64,000 bases of DNA. It comes from Dastarcus helophoroides. Taxonomy: Eukaryota; Arthropoda; Insecta; Coleoptera; Bothrideridae. A program made the position numbers and the translations under genes. Numbering within the stretch: the first letter of the stretch is position 1; the number at the start of each line of letters is the position of its first letter. The DNA lies in NCBI GenBank assembly GCA_028583605.1, contig CM053330.1, positions 15,401,539-15,465,538 of the forward strand. Direction: 5' to 3'. Positions 11,944-22,440 of the stretch are shown here, piece after piece. The notes below the pieces were generated by a model that was given only the letters and a program-made list of their open reading frames with translations, was not told the DNA's origin and ran no database searches.

Positions 11944-12930
11944 TATTTTAACATTTTTTTCTCTCGAAATTTTGCCTTTTTTTTAAATTCCATTTTTTTT
12001 TCTAAAGTTCCACTTTTTTATCAAAATTCTCTTTCTTTTTCAAAATTTTGTTTCCGTCGTTAAATAAGACTTTTTGATAAATATCCACTTTTTTCAAGGA
12101 ATTTCGACCTTCTTCCCGAAACTACTATACTCTTTTAATTTTGCAATATTTCCCGAAAATTCTGCTTATTCTCGATGCGGCAATTTTTTTCAAGATTCGT
12201 CTTTTTTGTGTTCTACTTTTTCTTTAAATTTGTCTTTTTTGATATTTAGTCTTTATATTCAAATATTGTTTGCTCCCGAAGACTTTCTGCTAACAAAAAT
12301 TTTTTATATACACATATAATCAAAATTTTGAACTATTCTTGACATTTCAAGTTTTTTGAAATTGAGACCTTTTTTCAAAGTTTCGCAACATTTCGCTAAA
12401 ATTCTGCTTTTTTTGTACAATTTGCACTTCTCTATATTCGACTTTTTTTTCTAAAATTCATCCTTTTTTGAAATTTTTGCTTTACTCTGAATATTAGACT
12501 ATTTTTTTTTCAAAATTAAAATCGACCAAAAAATTTAAACTTTTTGGTAAATTTAAATCTTTCCTGAAATTTAAACACTTTTTAGATTTCGATTTTGTTA
12601 ATTTCGCAATACTTTTATTTCAGTTTTTAAATTCGACTTTCGGGAAAAATCGTCTTTTGGTTTCTTTCCCAAAATTTGCCTTGTAAATTTGGATATTTTT
12701 CTTTTAATTTACAATTTTTTCCCGAAATTTCGATTTCTTTGTCAACATTTTATTATTTTTCTCAAAGTTCACACGATCTTGTGAAAATTTCGACTTATTT
12801 TGCAAAATTTGTTTTTTTTTTCAATTCGTACTTCATTAGCAAAATTCCTTTTTTTTTAAATTACATTTCTAGATTACAATTTTTTCCTCAAAATTTCGAT
12901 TTCTTCGTTCTTTGTTCAGGCTACTTTTTT
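11944..12930 (-). repeat. T-rich degenerate tract
   Basis: Complement orientation of the ~20-base unit (AAATTTCGACTTTTTT-like), starting a few bases after the mariner element and ending at a foldback element. Frames at 11743-12933 here are Phe/Ser-rich artefacts. Confidence 0.7.
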
Positions 12931-13131
12931 TAAAAATTGAAATAAAAATCTTGTCCCCTGAAACCAAGAGAGATTAATAAACACAACGTGTTTTGACATC
13001 CAAGCTATAACAGAGGTACATTATCTCTCTGAAGATGATAGCTTGGCTGTCGAAACGTGTTAGAGCAACCTTTGTTGTGTTTTTTAATCCTTCTTGGCTT
13101 CAGGGGACAAGATTTGTATTTCAATTTTTAA
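12931..13131. repeat. Small palindromic (foldback) element with hammerhead-like core
   Basis: The left arm begins TTGAAATAAAAATCTTGTCC and the right arm ends GGACAAGATTTGTATTTCAA. Inside, CCAAGCTAT (about 13000) pairs with ATAGCTTGG (13037-13045). The right arm contains CTGAAGA (13029-13035) and GAAAC (13052-13056) separated by a short stem (see 13154-13201 for the better copy). A related one-arm copy lies at 42741-42895 on the other strand. Confidence 0.65.
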
Positions 13132-13136
13132 AAAAA

Positions 13137-13305
13137 GTTTCGACTGCCAAGCTATAAGAGATACATTATCTCTCTGAAGATGATAGCTTGGCTGTCGAAA
13201 CCCGTTAGAGCAACCTTTGTTGTGTTTTTTAATCTTTCTTGGTTTCAGGGGACAAGATTTGTATTTCAATTTTTGAAGATAACCAAGGATCAGTCCGGTC
13301 CACCA
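13137..13305 (+). repeat. Second copy of the foldback right arm
   Basis: Repeats 13000-13131 from the CCAAGCTAT centre through GTTAGAGCAACCTTTGTTGT to ATTTGTATTTCAATTTTT. It then continues with GAAGATAACCAAGGATCAGT and a CCACCAAAACT tail, which recurs at 42741 (inverted) and about 63491. Tandem arrangement with the preceding palindrome. Confidence 0.65.
13154..13201 (+). other. Hammerhead-ribozyme-like motif
   Basis: Read directly: ATA (13154-13156), a perfect 7-bp hairpin AGAGATA-CAT-TATCTCT (13157-13173), then CTGAAGA (13174-13180), one extra T, a second stem GATAGC-TTG-GCTGTC (13182-13196, one G-U pair), then GAAAC (13197-13201). This is the order of a hammerhead: NUH, stem I, CUGANGA, stem II, GAAA. 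Deviations are the extra base before stem II and no convincing stem III. Hammerheads are known in Penelope-like elements and other retroelements. Whether this one is active or a relic cannot be told. The same bases can also form a longer simple hairpin. Confidence 0.35.
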
Positions 13306-14060
13306 AAACTACTTTTTTTGTTTAAATTTTATTGTATTTCTCAAAAATTTTGCTTTTTCTGAAAATATTGATTATATTCGACTTTCTGATTTTAATCTGT
13401 TCCTGAAAATTGATACATAATTCTAAATTTCAGCGACTTTATTTTCAAAGTACAGCTTTTTTCTCAACTTTCATTTCTCTGGAAAAATTTTATATTTTCC
13501 TCGAGAATATACCTTATTGTCACGACGTTGACATTTTTTAATTCACAATTCATCTTTTCTTCAAGGTTTCCGCCTTTTCGTAAAGTTCAGCTTGGTCCAA
13601 AAATTTCGATTTTTTCTTAAATTCGATTTTTTGAAAATTTTACCTTTTTATCGGAAGTGACTTTTTGTGTATTTTCTCAAGATAAGCTCGAAATTAAAAT
13701 TAAAAAACTAACCATTTCCATATGGAATATTATTTTTTTGGAAATTCACAAGAAAATATTTTTTGAAAATTTTAATTATTTCTCTAAAATTTGAGGTTAC
13801 ATCAACAGTAAATGAAATAGTAAAAATTCCCAGAAATATACTTTTAGAAATTTAGCGCCTTTTTTAGACCTTTATTAATACTACTACATTTTTCAACATT
13901 TTTACTCTTTACCAAAAATTAATTTTAGGAAAAAGGTTCGAAATTTTCAGAAAATCAAACCTTGTAAATAAAATTATAAATGGCAATTTTAAAAGGGAAA
14001 TGAAAATGTTGGGAAAAAATTTAGAAGGTGTAAAACAAAATTTTTTTCAAATATGCTTAA
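13306..14060 (-). repeat. T-rich degenerate tract fading to mixed
   Basis: Complement-orientation units to about 13680, then mixed A/T-rich sequence. No gene seen. Confidence 0.6.
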
Positions 14061-14485
14061 AATCCTAATAGTTACAATAAGATTTAATAACACATATGGT
14101 TTGTGTCAAATTTCCGACTCTCGGTCGCCGGGGCACATATAGTGGAAGGTTCAGACAATAATTAAGAAATTAGAAATCAACTTTCAATATAGTCGTGTCA
14201 GAAATACTGTTCTTGAGTTTACATGGGATTTAATTCAATTTTAATTCTACGCCCTCGACGGTTAATTAATTCTACAACGATCCAACAATATGTGTATTTG
14301 GATGACTGTAAAAATTCAAATTTTGCAATTGTGGAAGAACCTCAAATTTGGAAAGGAAAAAAAAAATATTCAAAAATTACACATTTGTCGGAAGTGGAAA
14401 TTTTGTAAAAGCTGTAGAAATTTTAAAATTAGTCATTTTTAAAGAAATGTTGGCCTATAATTCCGGTCACGAGTCTCGGAGTATT
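14061..14485. other. No gene seen
   Basis: AT-rich DNA with a GC-richer patch near 14118-14150 (CTCTCGGTCGCCGGGGCACA) that could not be assigned. Confidence 0.5.
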
Positions 14486-14890
14486 ACAAGAGTTTGCCTT
14501 TGGTATTTTTGACATACAAGTTACCAACTCTTCGGTCTAATCTACCTTGCCTTTTTGCCGTTTTTATTTCAAAAGAGTTTCAGTGGTATGGTTGAATTTA
14601 GTGTTCTGTCTTAACAATCTTGTGATTTGTAACATTTTATTTCTGAAAAATGTTGCCTCTCCTATGGTTAACATACTGGAGTGACCGTGCTTTAGTGTCT
14701 TGATTCTAAGTTTTTCATTCCACATTAGAGTTTTGCCTCTGGTGTGGGTGACATACTGACTGGTTACCATACTTATGCTTATTGACTGCATCCTCTTTTG
14801 GGTCCACTTTATTTTCGGAAGATGCGTCTCTGGTATGATTAAGATAGTAAGTTGCCCTGAGTTACCTTAAATTTGGTTTTTTCGTTTGTT
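14486..14890 (+). repeat. Degenerate minisatellite, ~80-90 bp monomer
   Basis: Four to five diverged copies of a unit built on GCCTCTGGTATGGTTGACAT followed by ACTGAGTTACC, a TCTTGACTTT-like part and TTTTTCATTCCACATT. Monomer starts are recognisable near 14500, 14575, 14655, 14735 and 14830. The same monomer occurs twice inside each unit of the 591-bp duplication and again at 49150-49470. It is not coding. Confidence 0.6.
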
Positions 14891-15028
14891 CCTAAAAAAG
14901 ACACCCTGCGAGGGTGGGCGAAAAGTCGAATACTTTTAATACTTCTTTGATACGATTCAATCCTGAAAGAAGTATTCCTTTTACTGACTCTGGCTGTGGA
15001 GCTTTCGTAATCATATCTTGCTTCAATG

Positions 15029-16214
15029 TAAAGTCACTTAATTTCCTCAATTGAAGCAATGATTTCATCAAGTTTTCGTCCGGAGTCCTGCATAGGTTCT
15101 AAGAAAATTTTAATGAAGCTAAATTTACTCTTCATAATCTAAATGTTATAATTGCATTTATATAGTTGAAGTTATATAGTTGCATTTGGACCAAGAAATA
15201 TCCTTTCGGAGAAGATACATAACTGTCGCTAAATTTTGCTTTCAGGGGGGGGGGGTTCTAGCTTAACAGTTTTGTCTTTTGTGCCATTTTTATTCCGGAA
15301 AAGTTTCGCCTCTGGTATGGTTGACATATTGGGGTTACCGTTCTCTAACGTCTGGACTTTTGACTTTTAGTTTTTCATTCCACATTGAATTGTGCCTCTA
15401 ATATGGTTGATATACAGAGTTGCCATGCTTTTCGACACTCCTGAGAAAGTATACCATAGAAAAATTAAATTATCAATATCTGAAAACCAGATAGATATCC
15501 TTACTTAGTTTCACGAGATTGAAGAATTAAGTGTTCGTATCCCTAGAATAGATATTTGTTTTCGTCATCTTCACAAAACCAAAGTATACCAGTTATTTTT
15601 AAGTATGCTAGTAAAGTATTTAAAGTCACCAATTTTCTCAATTGAAGCAATGATTTCGTCAAGTTTTCGTTCGGAGTCGGCATAGGTTCTAAGAAAATTT
15701 TAATGAAGCTAAATTTACTCTTCATAATCTCAATGTTATAATTTCAATTATATAGTTGCAGTTATATAGTTGCATTTGGACCAAGAAATATCCTTTCGGA
15801 GAAAATACATAACTGTCGCTAAATTTTGCTTTCAGGGGGGGGGGCGGGGTTCTAGCTTAACAGTTTTGTCTTTTGCGCCATTTTTATTTCGGAAAAGTTT
15901 CGCCTCTGGTATGGTTGACATATTGGGGTTACCGTTCTCTAACGTCTGGACTTTTGACTCTTAGTTTTTCATTCCACATTGAATTGTGCCTCTAATATGG
16001 TTGATATACAGAGTTGCCATGCTTTTCGACACTCCTAAGAAAGTATACCATAGAAAAATTAAATTATCAGTATCTGAAAACCAGATAGATATCCTTACTT
16101 AGTTTCACGAGATTCAAGAATTAAGTGTTCGTATCCCTAGACTAGATATTTGTTTTCGTCATCTTCACAAACCTAAGTATACCAGTTATTTTTAAGTATG
16201 CTAGTAAAGTATTT
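15029..16214 (+). repeat. 591-bp tandem duplication
   Basis: Unit 1 (about 15029-15619) and unit 2 (about 15620-16214) are nearly identical. TTGAAGCAATGATTTC occurs at 15051 and 15642, giving the period. Both contain a poly-G run (about 10-14 bases), two minisatellite monomers and an end TTTTTAAGTATGCTAGTAAA. Differences are scattered substitutions and the length of the G run. Such high identity means a recent duplication or an assembly artefact. No gene is contained. Confidence 0.9.
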
Positions 16215-17034
16215 ATGTGGTAAAGTTTCACTGATTTTCATGCAAAAAAAATCAACCATGAATAACTCCGGCTTTATAGGTTTAGATATTGGAAATATTG
16301 TACCGTTAAGGGGCGTGTGTAGTATGTGTAATTGCACAGGGGCCCTACAACTCTAGTTGGTCTTCCTTTTGTTTAGGCAGTCAAAATCACCAAGAATATC
16401 AAATGAAGGCATATTTTTTTTTTTCAGTTATGAAAAATATTATGAACCATGACATAAGGATTCTTACCAGTGCACATGGCCCCCAAAGTAAGGCGCTCCT
16501 GTTGCACTTTAACTAATTGTAAGATCAATTTTTGGTAAAATAATCTGCCTTAACTTTAAAAATATTCAGGAAATTAAAATGCATCTTTAAAAATATTCAG
16601 GAAATTAAATCTTCTGAAAACGTCACACTTTTTTCATTGGCACATTTCAGTTTTGAAGTCTACAGATGGTAATCATGGAAGATTTGACAAATTATCTCGT
16701 AAAAATACCTCATAAAAATCAAATAAGCAACTTAAGTAAATCTTCTCGTTGAATCTGAGTGGGATAAGAAAATTTATTCATTAGATTACGAAAATAAGGT
16801 TATTCACTTTGGGAGCGTCTGACGTATATTGATTGAGATTATGTAAAATAGTTTATTTCCCAATCCAATCTAAATTCTAATAATAATCCCCAACAAAAAA
16901 TATTAAGAACTGTTTGTCATTAAATGAAAAATTATCTTCCTAGCATATACAATTTCTCATTCAACTTTAAATTGCTTCTCCCTATGACTCTATTACGCAA
17001 AGTATATTTACGATGCAGCTGCCTGTTGATGCTA
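16215..17034. other. No gene seen
   Basis: AT-rich single-copy-looking sequence. A 28-base direct repeat around CTTTAAAAATATTCAGGAAA lies at about 16553 and 16585. No exon signal was recognised. Confidence 0.5.
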
Positions 17035-17420
17035 CCGTACGCAAGTTTGTTTACCTGAAACTCCCCTCGTGGAGTACGTTCGACAGGAAGGTGGGTTTTT
17101 GGCGGTTGGAGCGCCGTTGATTAGAATATTCGCGAGTTGGGATTCCTTGAAGAGAGCGCGAAGTGAAGGAGAGCGGCCGCGTGGCTCGGGGCTCCTCTCT
17201 GGGTGGTCCTCGGTGTGGCCGGCAACGTGTGTGGCGCTGCAACATCGGCCCCCCGCGGGATACTCCTCTCCATCCTACCCTAAGTCTTTATCATCGCTGC
17301 TGCGTTCACCATGTGCCGGTGCCACATCGCCTAGCCATCTCACCAAACTAGAAAGTCTATTGCGGAAACGATCTACTTTTAACGCTAATTGACTCACTCG
17401 GTCGCCTTTTCTAGATTACC
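17035..17420 (-). promoter_or_regulatory. GC-rich island; candidate promoter/first exon
   Basis: An abrupt GC- and CpG-rich segment (17040-17345) in an otherwise AT-rich region, with GCGGCCGC and several CpG-bearing blocks. On the minus strand GGGGAGTTTCAG is followed by GTAAAC (donor at about 17055-17056), a good splice-donor context, so this could be a non-coding first exon of a minus-strand gene lying to the left. On the plus strand AGGAAG followed by GTGGGT is a weaker donor. Frames of 60-107 codons exist on both strands but show no domain and are likely by-products of GC content. The direction and the gene served are inferences. Confidence 0.4.
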
Positions 17421-18059
17421 GAGAAATTCAAGTTCAAACTAACACACTTGAAAGTATAAACATCGTGTTGATGCACTTCGCTACAGCTACTTTAGTTTAA
17501 CTAAAGGGCTCATTATAACTAAAAAAATTGAGGGGGACGGTTCAGTTGTGTTGCGAAAATTTCTAATAGGTAAAACATTTCAGTATTTTTGGATCTTTGG
17601 ATTTTTGTCATTTAAGGGTTAAACTTCTTGTTTTTGTGATTGTTTTGCTCTCGTATCATTTGATGTGTCTTTGATGGTTTTTCTACACATGGAATTACAA
17701 GAAAGAGCTCTGAGTAATGCAGATATTTCAAAAACAATTGACATATTTTTTGACAATTTTCCACCACTACGTGGTCACTTTCTCGTATATTCAGTTGTTT
17801 TTGATAAATCTATTTGCAATATTCCAGAATTTTTACATTCAGCTATACAAAGGCTGACCATACTTTGACCGGACAGTCCCGCTTTTAAGCTATCTGTCCC
17901 AAAAATACTTAAAAGTGCCCAAATTTGACAAAAAATGTGACCATACGTCTCATTTTGCATGAAAAAATTGTGTTCTTTTAGCTAGTTTGTTCTGTTGTCC
18001 TCAAGCATGGCTTTGGGACGTTAGGATTCCTGGTTTTCGGAAAAAGAAAATAAAATAAT
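17421..18059. other. No gene; short TE-terminus-like piece
   Basis: At 17853-17965 the sequence GACCATACTTTGACCGGACA followed by GTCCCG, and GTGACCATACGTCTCATTTT about 70 bases on, resemble the GACCATACGTCCCG ends common in hAT-like MITEs. No matching target duplication was seen. Confidence 0.35.
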
Positions 18060-20865
18060 TATAATAATTTTAAAAAAGGTCAATTTATAGTTTTCTAAAA
18101 AAATACCTCTTTATTTTCAAAATTTCAAATTCAAACTAATGAGATATTTATGGATAGATTTTTAAATTTCGGCTTTAATGTTTCGTTCTCATTTGCTCCA
18201 TTATTTTCAAAATTTCTACTTTTTATCGAAATTTGCCTTTTTTGTAAATTTCGAGTTATGAACATTTTGACTCCTAAAATTTTAACTAATTTCTAAATTT
18301 GTACTTCTTTTGAAGAATTTATTTTCCACATTACTCCTTTTTATTAAAATTTTGACTTTTTTTGTAAATTTGAATCTTTTTTAAAAATTCCACTTTTTAG
18401 AAATTTTGACTGTTTTGATTTTTTGAAAATTTGGATCCCAGACATTTTCCATGTCCATTCAAAACTTTTTTTGAAATCTCAATTTTTTAAAAGCTCGGGT
18501 TTTTCTCAAAGTTTTGACTTTTTGTACATTTCGAGTTCTTCGCAATTTCGACTTTTTCTAAATTTCACTTAAATGAAAAATTTGACTTAATAAAAAAATG
18601 AGCTTTTTGAAATTTTTGTTTCAGTTTTTTAAAAATGTCGACCTCTTTAAAATGTTTACTTTTTTCTTGTTCATACAATTTTTAAATTTTCTTGAAATTT
18701 TAAAATATTTTTCAATGGAATTCTTTTTAAAAGATGCACCTTTTTTGAATATTTCCACTTTTTTAGAATATCGACTTCATTTTAAAATTTCCACTGGTTT
18801 TCTCAAACTGTTTCTTTTCCTGAATATTTTTAGTTTTAACTTCAAATTTTGAGACAAATATCGATACTTTCCACAAAAAACATTAATTATTGATGTTAAT
18901 GCCAAAAAACAGCTTGAAAAATTTCAAAATTAAGTCGAACTTTGGATGTTAAATCAAAATTTTCAATTTAGTTTCCGAAATTCTGAATATAAAGTCGAAA
19001 TATCGAGACCAAAAACAAAAACAAAAAACAATATCTGGGAATTAAAGTTGAAGGCAAAAATTTAAACTTCTACCGTTTTGTCGAAATTTCGAACTTTAAC
19101 CGAAAATGATTTGGAAAAAGAGGAGTAAATTTGAAAATTTTGAACCAATAGCCGTTTGGAGTAAAAAAATTGAAGCCTCTAAAAATCGGAAAGTACCCAA
19201 TTTAAAATACAGGATAAACGTAAACAGTTACGGAAAACACTCCAAAGTTGAAGAAAAAAAATCAAGGACTTTCGAACTGCTGGAAATGTTATGGAAAAAA
19301 GAAAATATTTAGAGATCCAATTGAAATTTTAAGAAAGAATTGAAAATTTCAAGAAAAAATCCGAATTTATGGAAAAGAAAAACGAAAACTGCGAGAACAA
19401 AAATTAAAATGTGGAGAATAAACTCAGGAAGTTCCAAATTTAAGTCGAAATTTTAGACAAAAAATAGTAAACATGTGGAGTTGAAACTGACATTTTTTTA
19501 TAAACCTGAGTTCAAACTTGATATTTAAAAAAAAGTTGGGGATCAAAGTTGAAATCTCAAAAAAATAAACAAACAAAAACCGATACTTTGAGTTTAATTA
19601 AAAGCTAAAGAAGGGACTAAAAAACTCATCTTTTAGGGAATAACATTTAGGAAAGTTCCAAATTTCAAGAAAACATCTGAAAGTTGTAAAATCACTTTCT
19701 CGAAATTTTGAGTTTAAAGTCAAATTTGTAGAATAATGGTAAAAATGTCGAGTTTAAATCCAGACAAAAAAAATCGAAATTTACAGAAAAATTTTTCAAG
19801 TTGAAATTTCAAATATCAAGAAAAATACAGAAATTTTGCAATAAAAAATTAAAATAATGTTAATGTCACACAAAATAGATGTTTAAGTTAAAAATTTTAT
19901 TCAAAAAGTTGGAAGTTCAACATTTTGAAACTAAGAACGAAATTTCAGTGAATAAATAATAATAAATAAAAAATCGTAAAAATCGTAATTTCTAGTTTAG
20001 AGTTAAAAACAAAAAAATTTCAGGTTCGAAAGAAATTTTAAGAAAAAGTTGGAATAATTATGAATTATTTTCAACCTAAAATTAATGATATTCAGTTTTG
20101 GTGAAAAAATAAATGGCCACGTTATATATGCAATGGTGCAAAAGCAGAGCCTGTACCGATATTGCGACTAAAATCGATGAAGAAACATTCCTATGTTTGT
20201 TGATAGGTCATCAAATTGAACTAAATTTCTTTTTTTTTGCTTTAAAAAGCTTGTCATATCGTATGTTTGACTTAAAAAAAAACTTCATTTCACAGAAATA
20301 ATAATAACAATCTAATTTAATCTTGTAAGGAAAAAGTGCAGATAATAAACATTTCCAAATTTCAGTACCGAAAAAATTAAAATGTCTTAAAGCGAAAATT
20401 AAAAACATAAAACTGATGCGAAAAATAAAGTGTAAACTAGCGATTTTGAAAAAAAAGTCGAAATTTTGAAAATAATCGAATCTTTAACAAAAAAAATAAA
20501 GGGAAAATTGGAAGGTAAATACGGAATTTCGAGAAAAACGTTGAACATTTTAATTTATGGAAACATTTGAAATCTTGTGTTTTAAACTTTAAACTAGACA
20601 AATTTTGTTAGTGTCGAAGTTATGAAAAGTAACTCGAAAATTATTAAAAAAAATCATGATGAATTTTAGAATTTACTGAAACTTTACAAATACATCTAAA
20701 ATTGAAAGTGTAAACCTGGCATTACGAGCAATGAGAAAAGATAAAATTTCGAAAAAATTGAATTTGCAGAAATAAAAATTTGGAGAAAAGTGACAATTTA
20801 ATAATGTTAATGTTCTCCAAAAAATGTTAGCTTCAAAATGAAAGTTTTAGGACAAAAAATGTAAA
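18060..20865. repeat. Degenerate tract with T-rich to A-rich strand switch near 18860
   Basis: T-rich (AAATTTCGACTTTTT-like) from 18060 to about 18855, then A-rich (GTCGAAATTTTGAGAAA-like) to 20865 without a gap, interrupted by a little ordinary sequence at 20110-20300. Ends exactly at the MITE at 20871. Frames at 18598, 19106 and 20113 are compositional. Confidence 0.7.
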
Positions 20866-20870
20866 CGAAA

Positions 20871-21278
20871 GCACAAAATAAATAACAACCAGAAGGTTAA
20901 CTCTGCTCAACCAACCGTTTGAGTCCCGTAGGCGTCGAGCCAATCTAGGTTGAAAATCTAGTTTGAAACTGTTCAGTGCAGTAGAGATGGAAAGGTCCGA
21001 GATTTTAAAGGTATCGAATCCGGCTATATATCCAGTTCTAGGGCTCCTTTTCTTTAATATTGAAGTTATCATATTTGATTCTACCAATTTTATTATAGGA
21101 TTTAATTCTTTAAAGTAAATCAAACAATTACCCAAATAATATCATAACATAATTGAAATAATATGAGGTGCGCTTATGTAAAAAAGCAGTTTATAACAAT
21201 TCGAGGTCAAGGGCTGTTGGCATCAACCACAAAGAGATAAGGCGACAGTTAACCTTCTGGTTGTTATTTATTTTGTGC
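20871..21278. mobile_element. MITE family A, copy 1
   Basis: The left end CACAAAATAAATAACAACCA and the inverted right end (TGGTTGTTATTTATTTTGTG) match over about 30 bases including GAAGGTTAACT. The flank CGAAA appears on both sides (20866-20870 and 21279-21283), a probable 5-bp target duplication. At 408 bp it has no coding capacity. The interior (GTGCAGTAGAGATGG, AGATTTTAAAGG, CAGTTTATAACAATTCGAG) is shared with copy 2 at 36496. Confidence 0.8.
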
Positions 21279-21283
21279 CGAAA

Positions 21284-22125
21284 GAATAAACTTGAAATTT
21301 TGGTAATGAAATTCCATATATGTAGTCATTAATCAAATCCACATTTGGAAATTACCTTCCCCGAAAAAATTTTTGCAGTCGAAATTTTAGGTAAAAAAAA
21401 ACTGACTCTTAGTTGATTCACAAATACAATTTCACATGAATTAGATATTAAAACTTCTGATACAAACTCTTTGTATCTCATCATTCTAGTTTTCTATGAA
21501 TAGTTGATATTGTGTTTGATTGCGATAAAAAAAATGTTAAAGAAAGGAAGCTACAATATGATTTGTTTTATAGCAAACAATTTGCGGTCATTGACAAAGC
21601 CTTGCAAGTTAAGTAGGCTGATAGCCTTTAATTAAATCAATGGTCGAACGTTCTGCCAATAATGCGAATAGTTTTGTTTGCCGTGTTATTATGCACTAAT
21701 AAAGCAAACATCAGCATATTAAACAATTTAAATGCATGTATATTGGTTTATGGTGATAAATGATTTAAATTATATTTCTATGTTAATAGGTTACCATTAA
21801 AAGAGAAATGTATTTGAAGTTAATCTTTGAATGTTCTTGATTTTTCTTACTTTACTTGGTAAAAATATTTTTGATGTTTTCTTCAAATGTATAGGTTAAA
21901 TCTTCTTTCCAGAAGAAAAAGGAAAAGTAATAGTTGATCCGAGGTATGACCAATGGGCTACTAAAAGTGTTTTTCATCTTTATTAATTCTTTGAGAGGAA
22001 CAAGGAACTTCTAAAGGTGAAAAAAACACGTTTAGTAATTTTCTGACATGATCCAATCTCGGAAAAACTACTTATAACTTTTATAGTCCTTCGCCTGGAG
22101 GTAACCACATTAAAAAATATATGTA
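21284..22125. other. No gene seen
   Basis: AT-rich, ordinary complexity. No motif or repeat recognised. Confidence 0.5.
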
Positions 22126-22440
22126 TAGGGTGTTTCCATAATATGTAATGGTAGTTTGCGGCAAAAGTTTTAAAGACAGTTTTGATAGCCTTTTTAATTT
22201 AGGTAAAATATATCAAAATTGTCCTATTTATTTTGTATATTTGGGTTCCCCAACAAATTCTCATCAATTTGATGTATAATCGGACCTTAAACAGGTTGGG
22301 GACTTCTACCCTTACCGCATAGAAGAAAGCAAAACGACAAATGCACATAAATTTAAAAATTGATCTAATGGTTCCATTTACGAATACCCGCTGTTAAGGC
22401 TTTTAACTATTTAATTTAATTTAATTTCGACATTTTTATT
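22126..22440 (+). mobile_element. Possible transposon terminus (AGGGTGTTTCC type)
   Basis: ATAGGGTGTTTCCATAATAT follows a TA and resembles the CAGGGTG starts of the palindromic elements at 45864 and 54599. At 25661-25676 the complement of ACAGGATGTTTCAATAG is found in the opposite orientation and could be a partner end, but 3.5 kb of degenerate tract separates them. Confidence 0.3.

Noticed and set aside
13021..13300. Repeated direct units considered as a CRISPR array
   Set aside because: Only two copies, palindromic arms without unique equal-length spacers, and a eukaryotic context.
17069..17392. 107-codon plus-strand frame and 64-codon minus-strand frame in the GC-rich island
   Set aside because: Frames open on both strands because GC-rich DNA has few stop codons; no domain, and a non-coding first exon is more likely.
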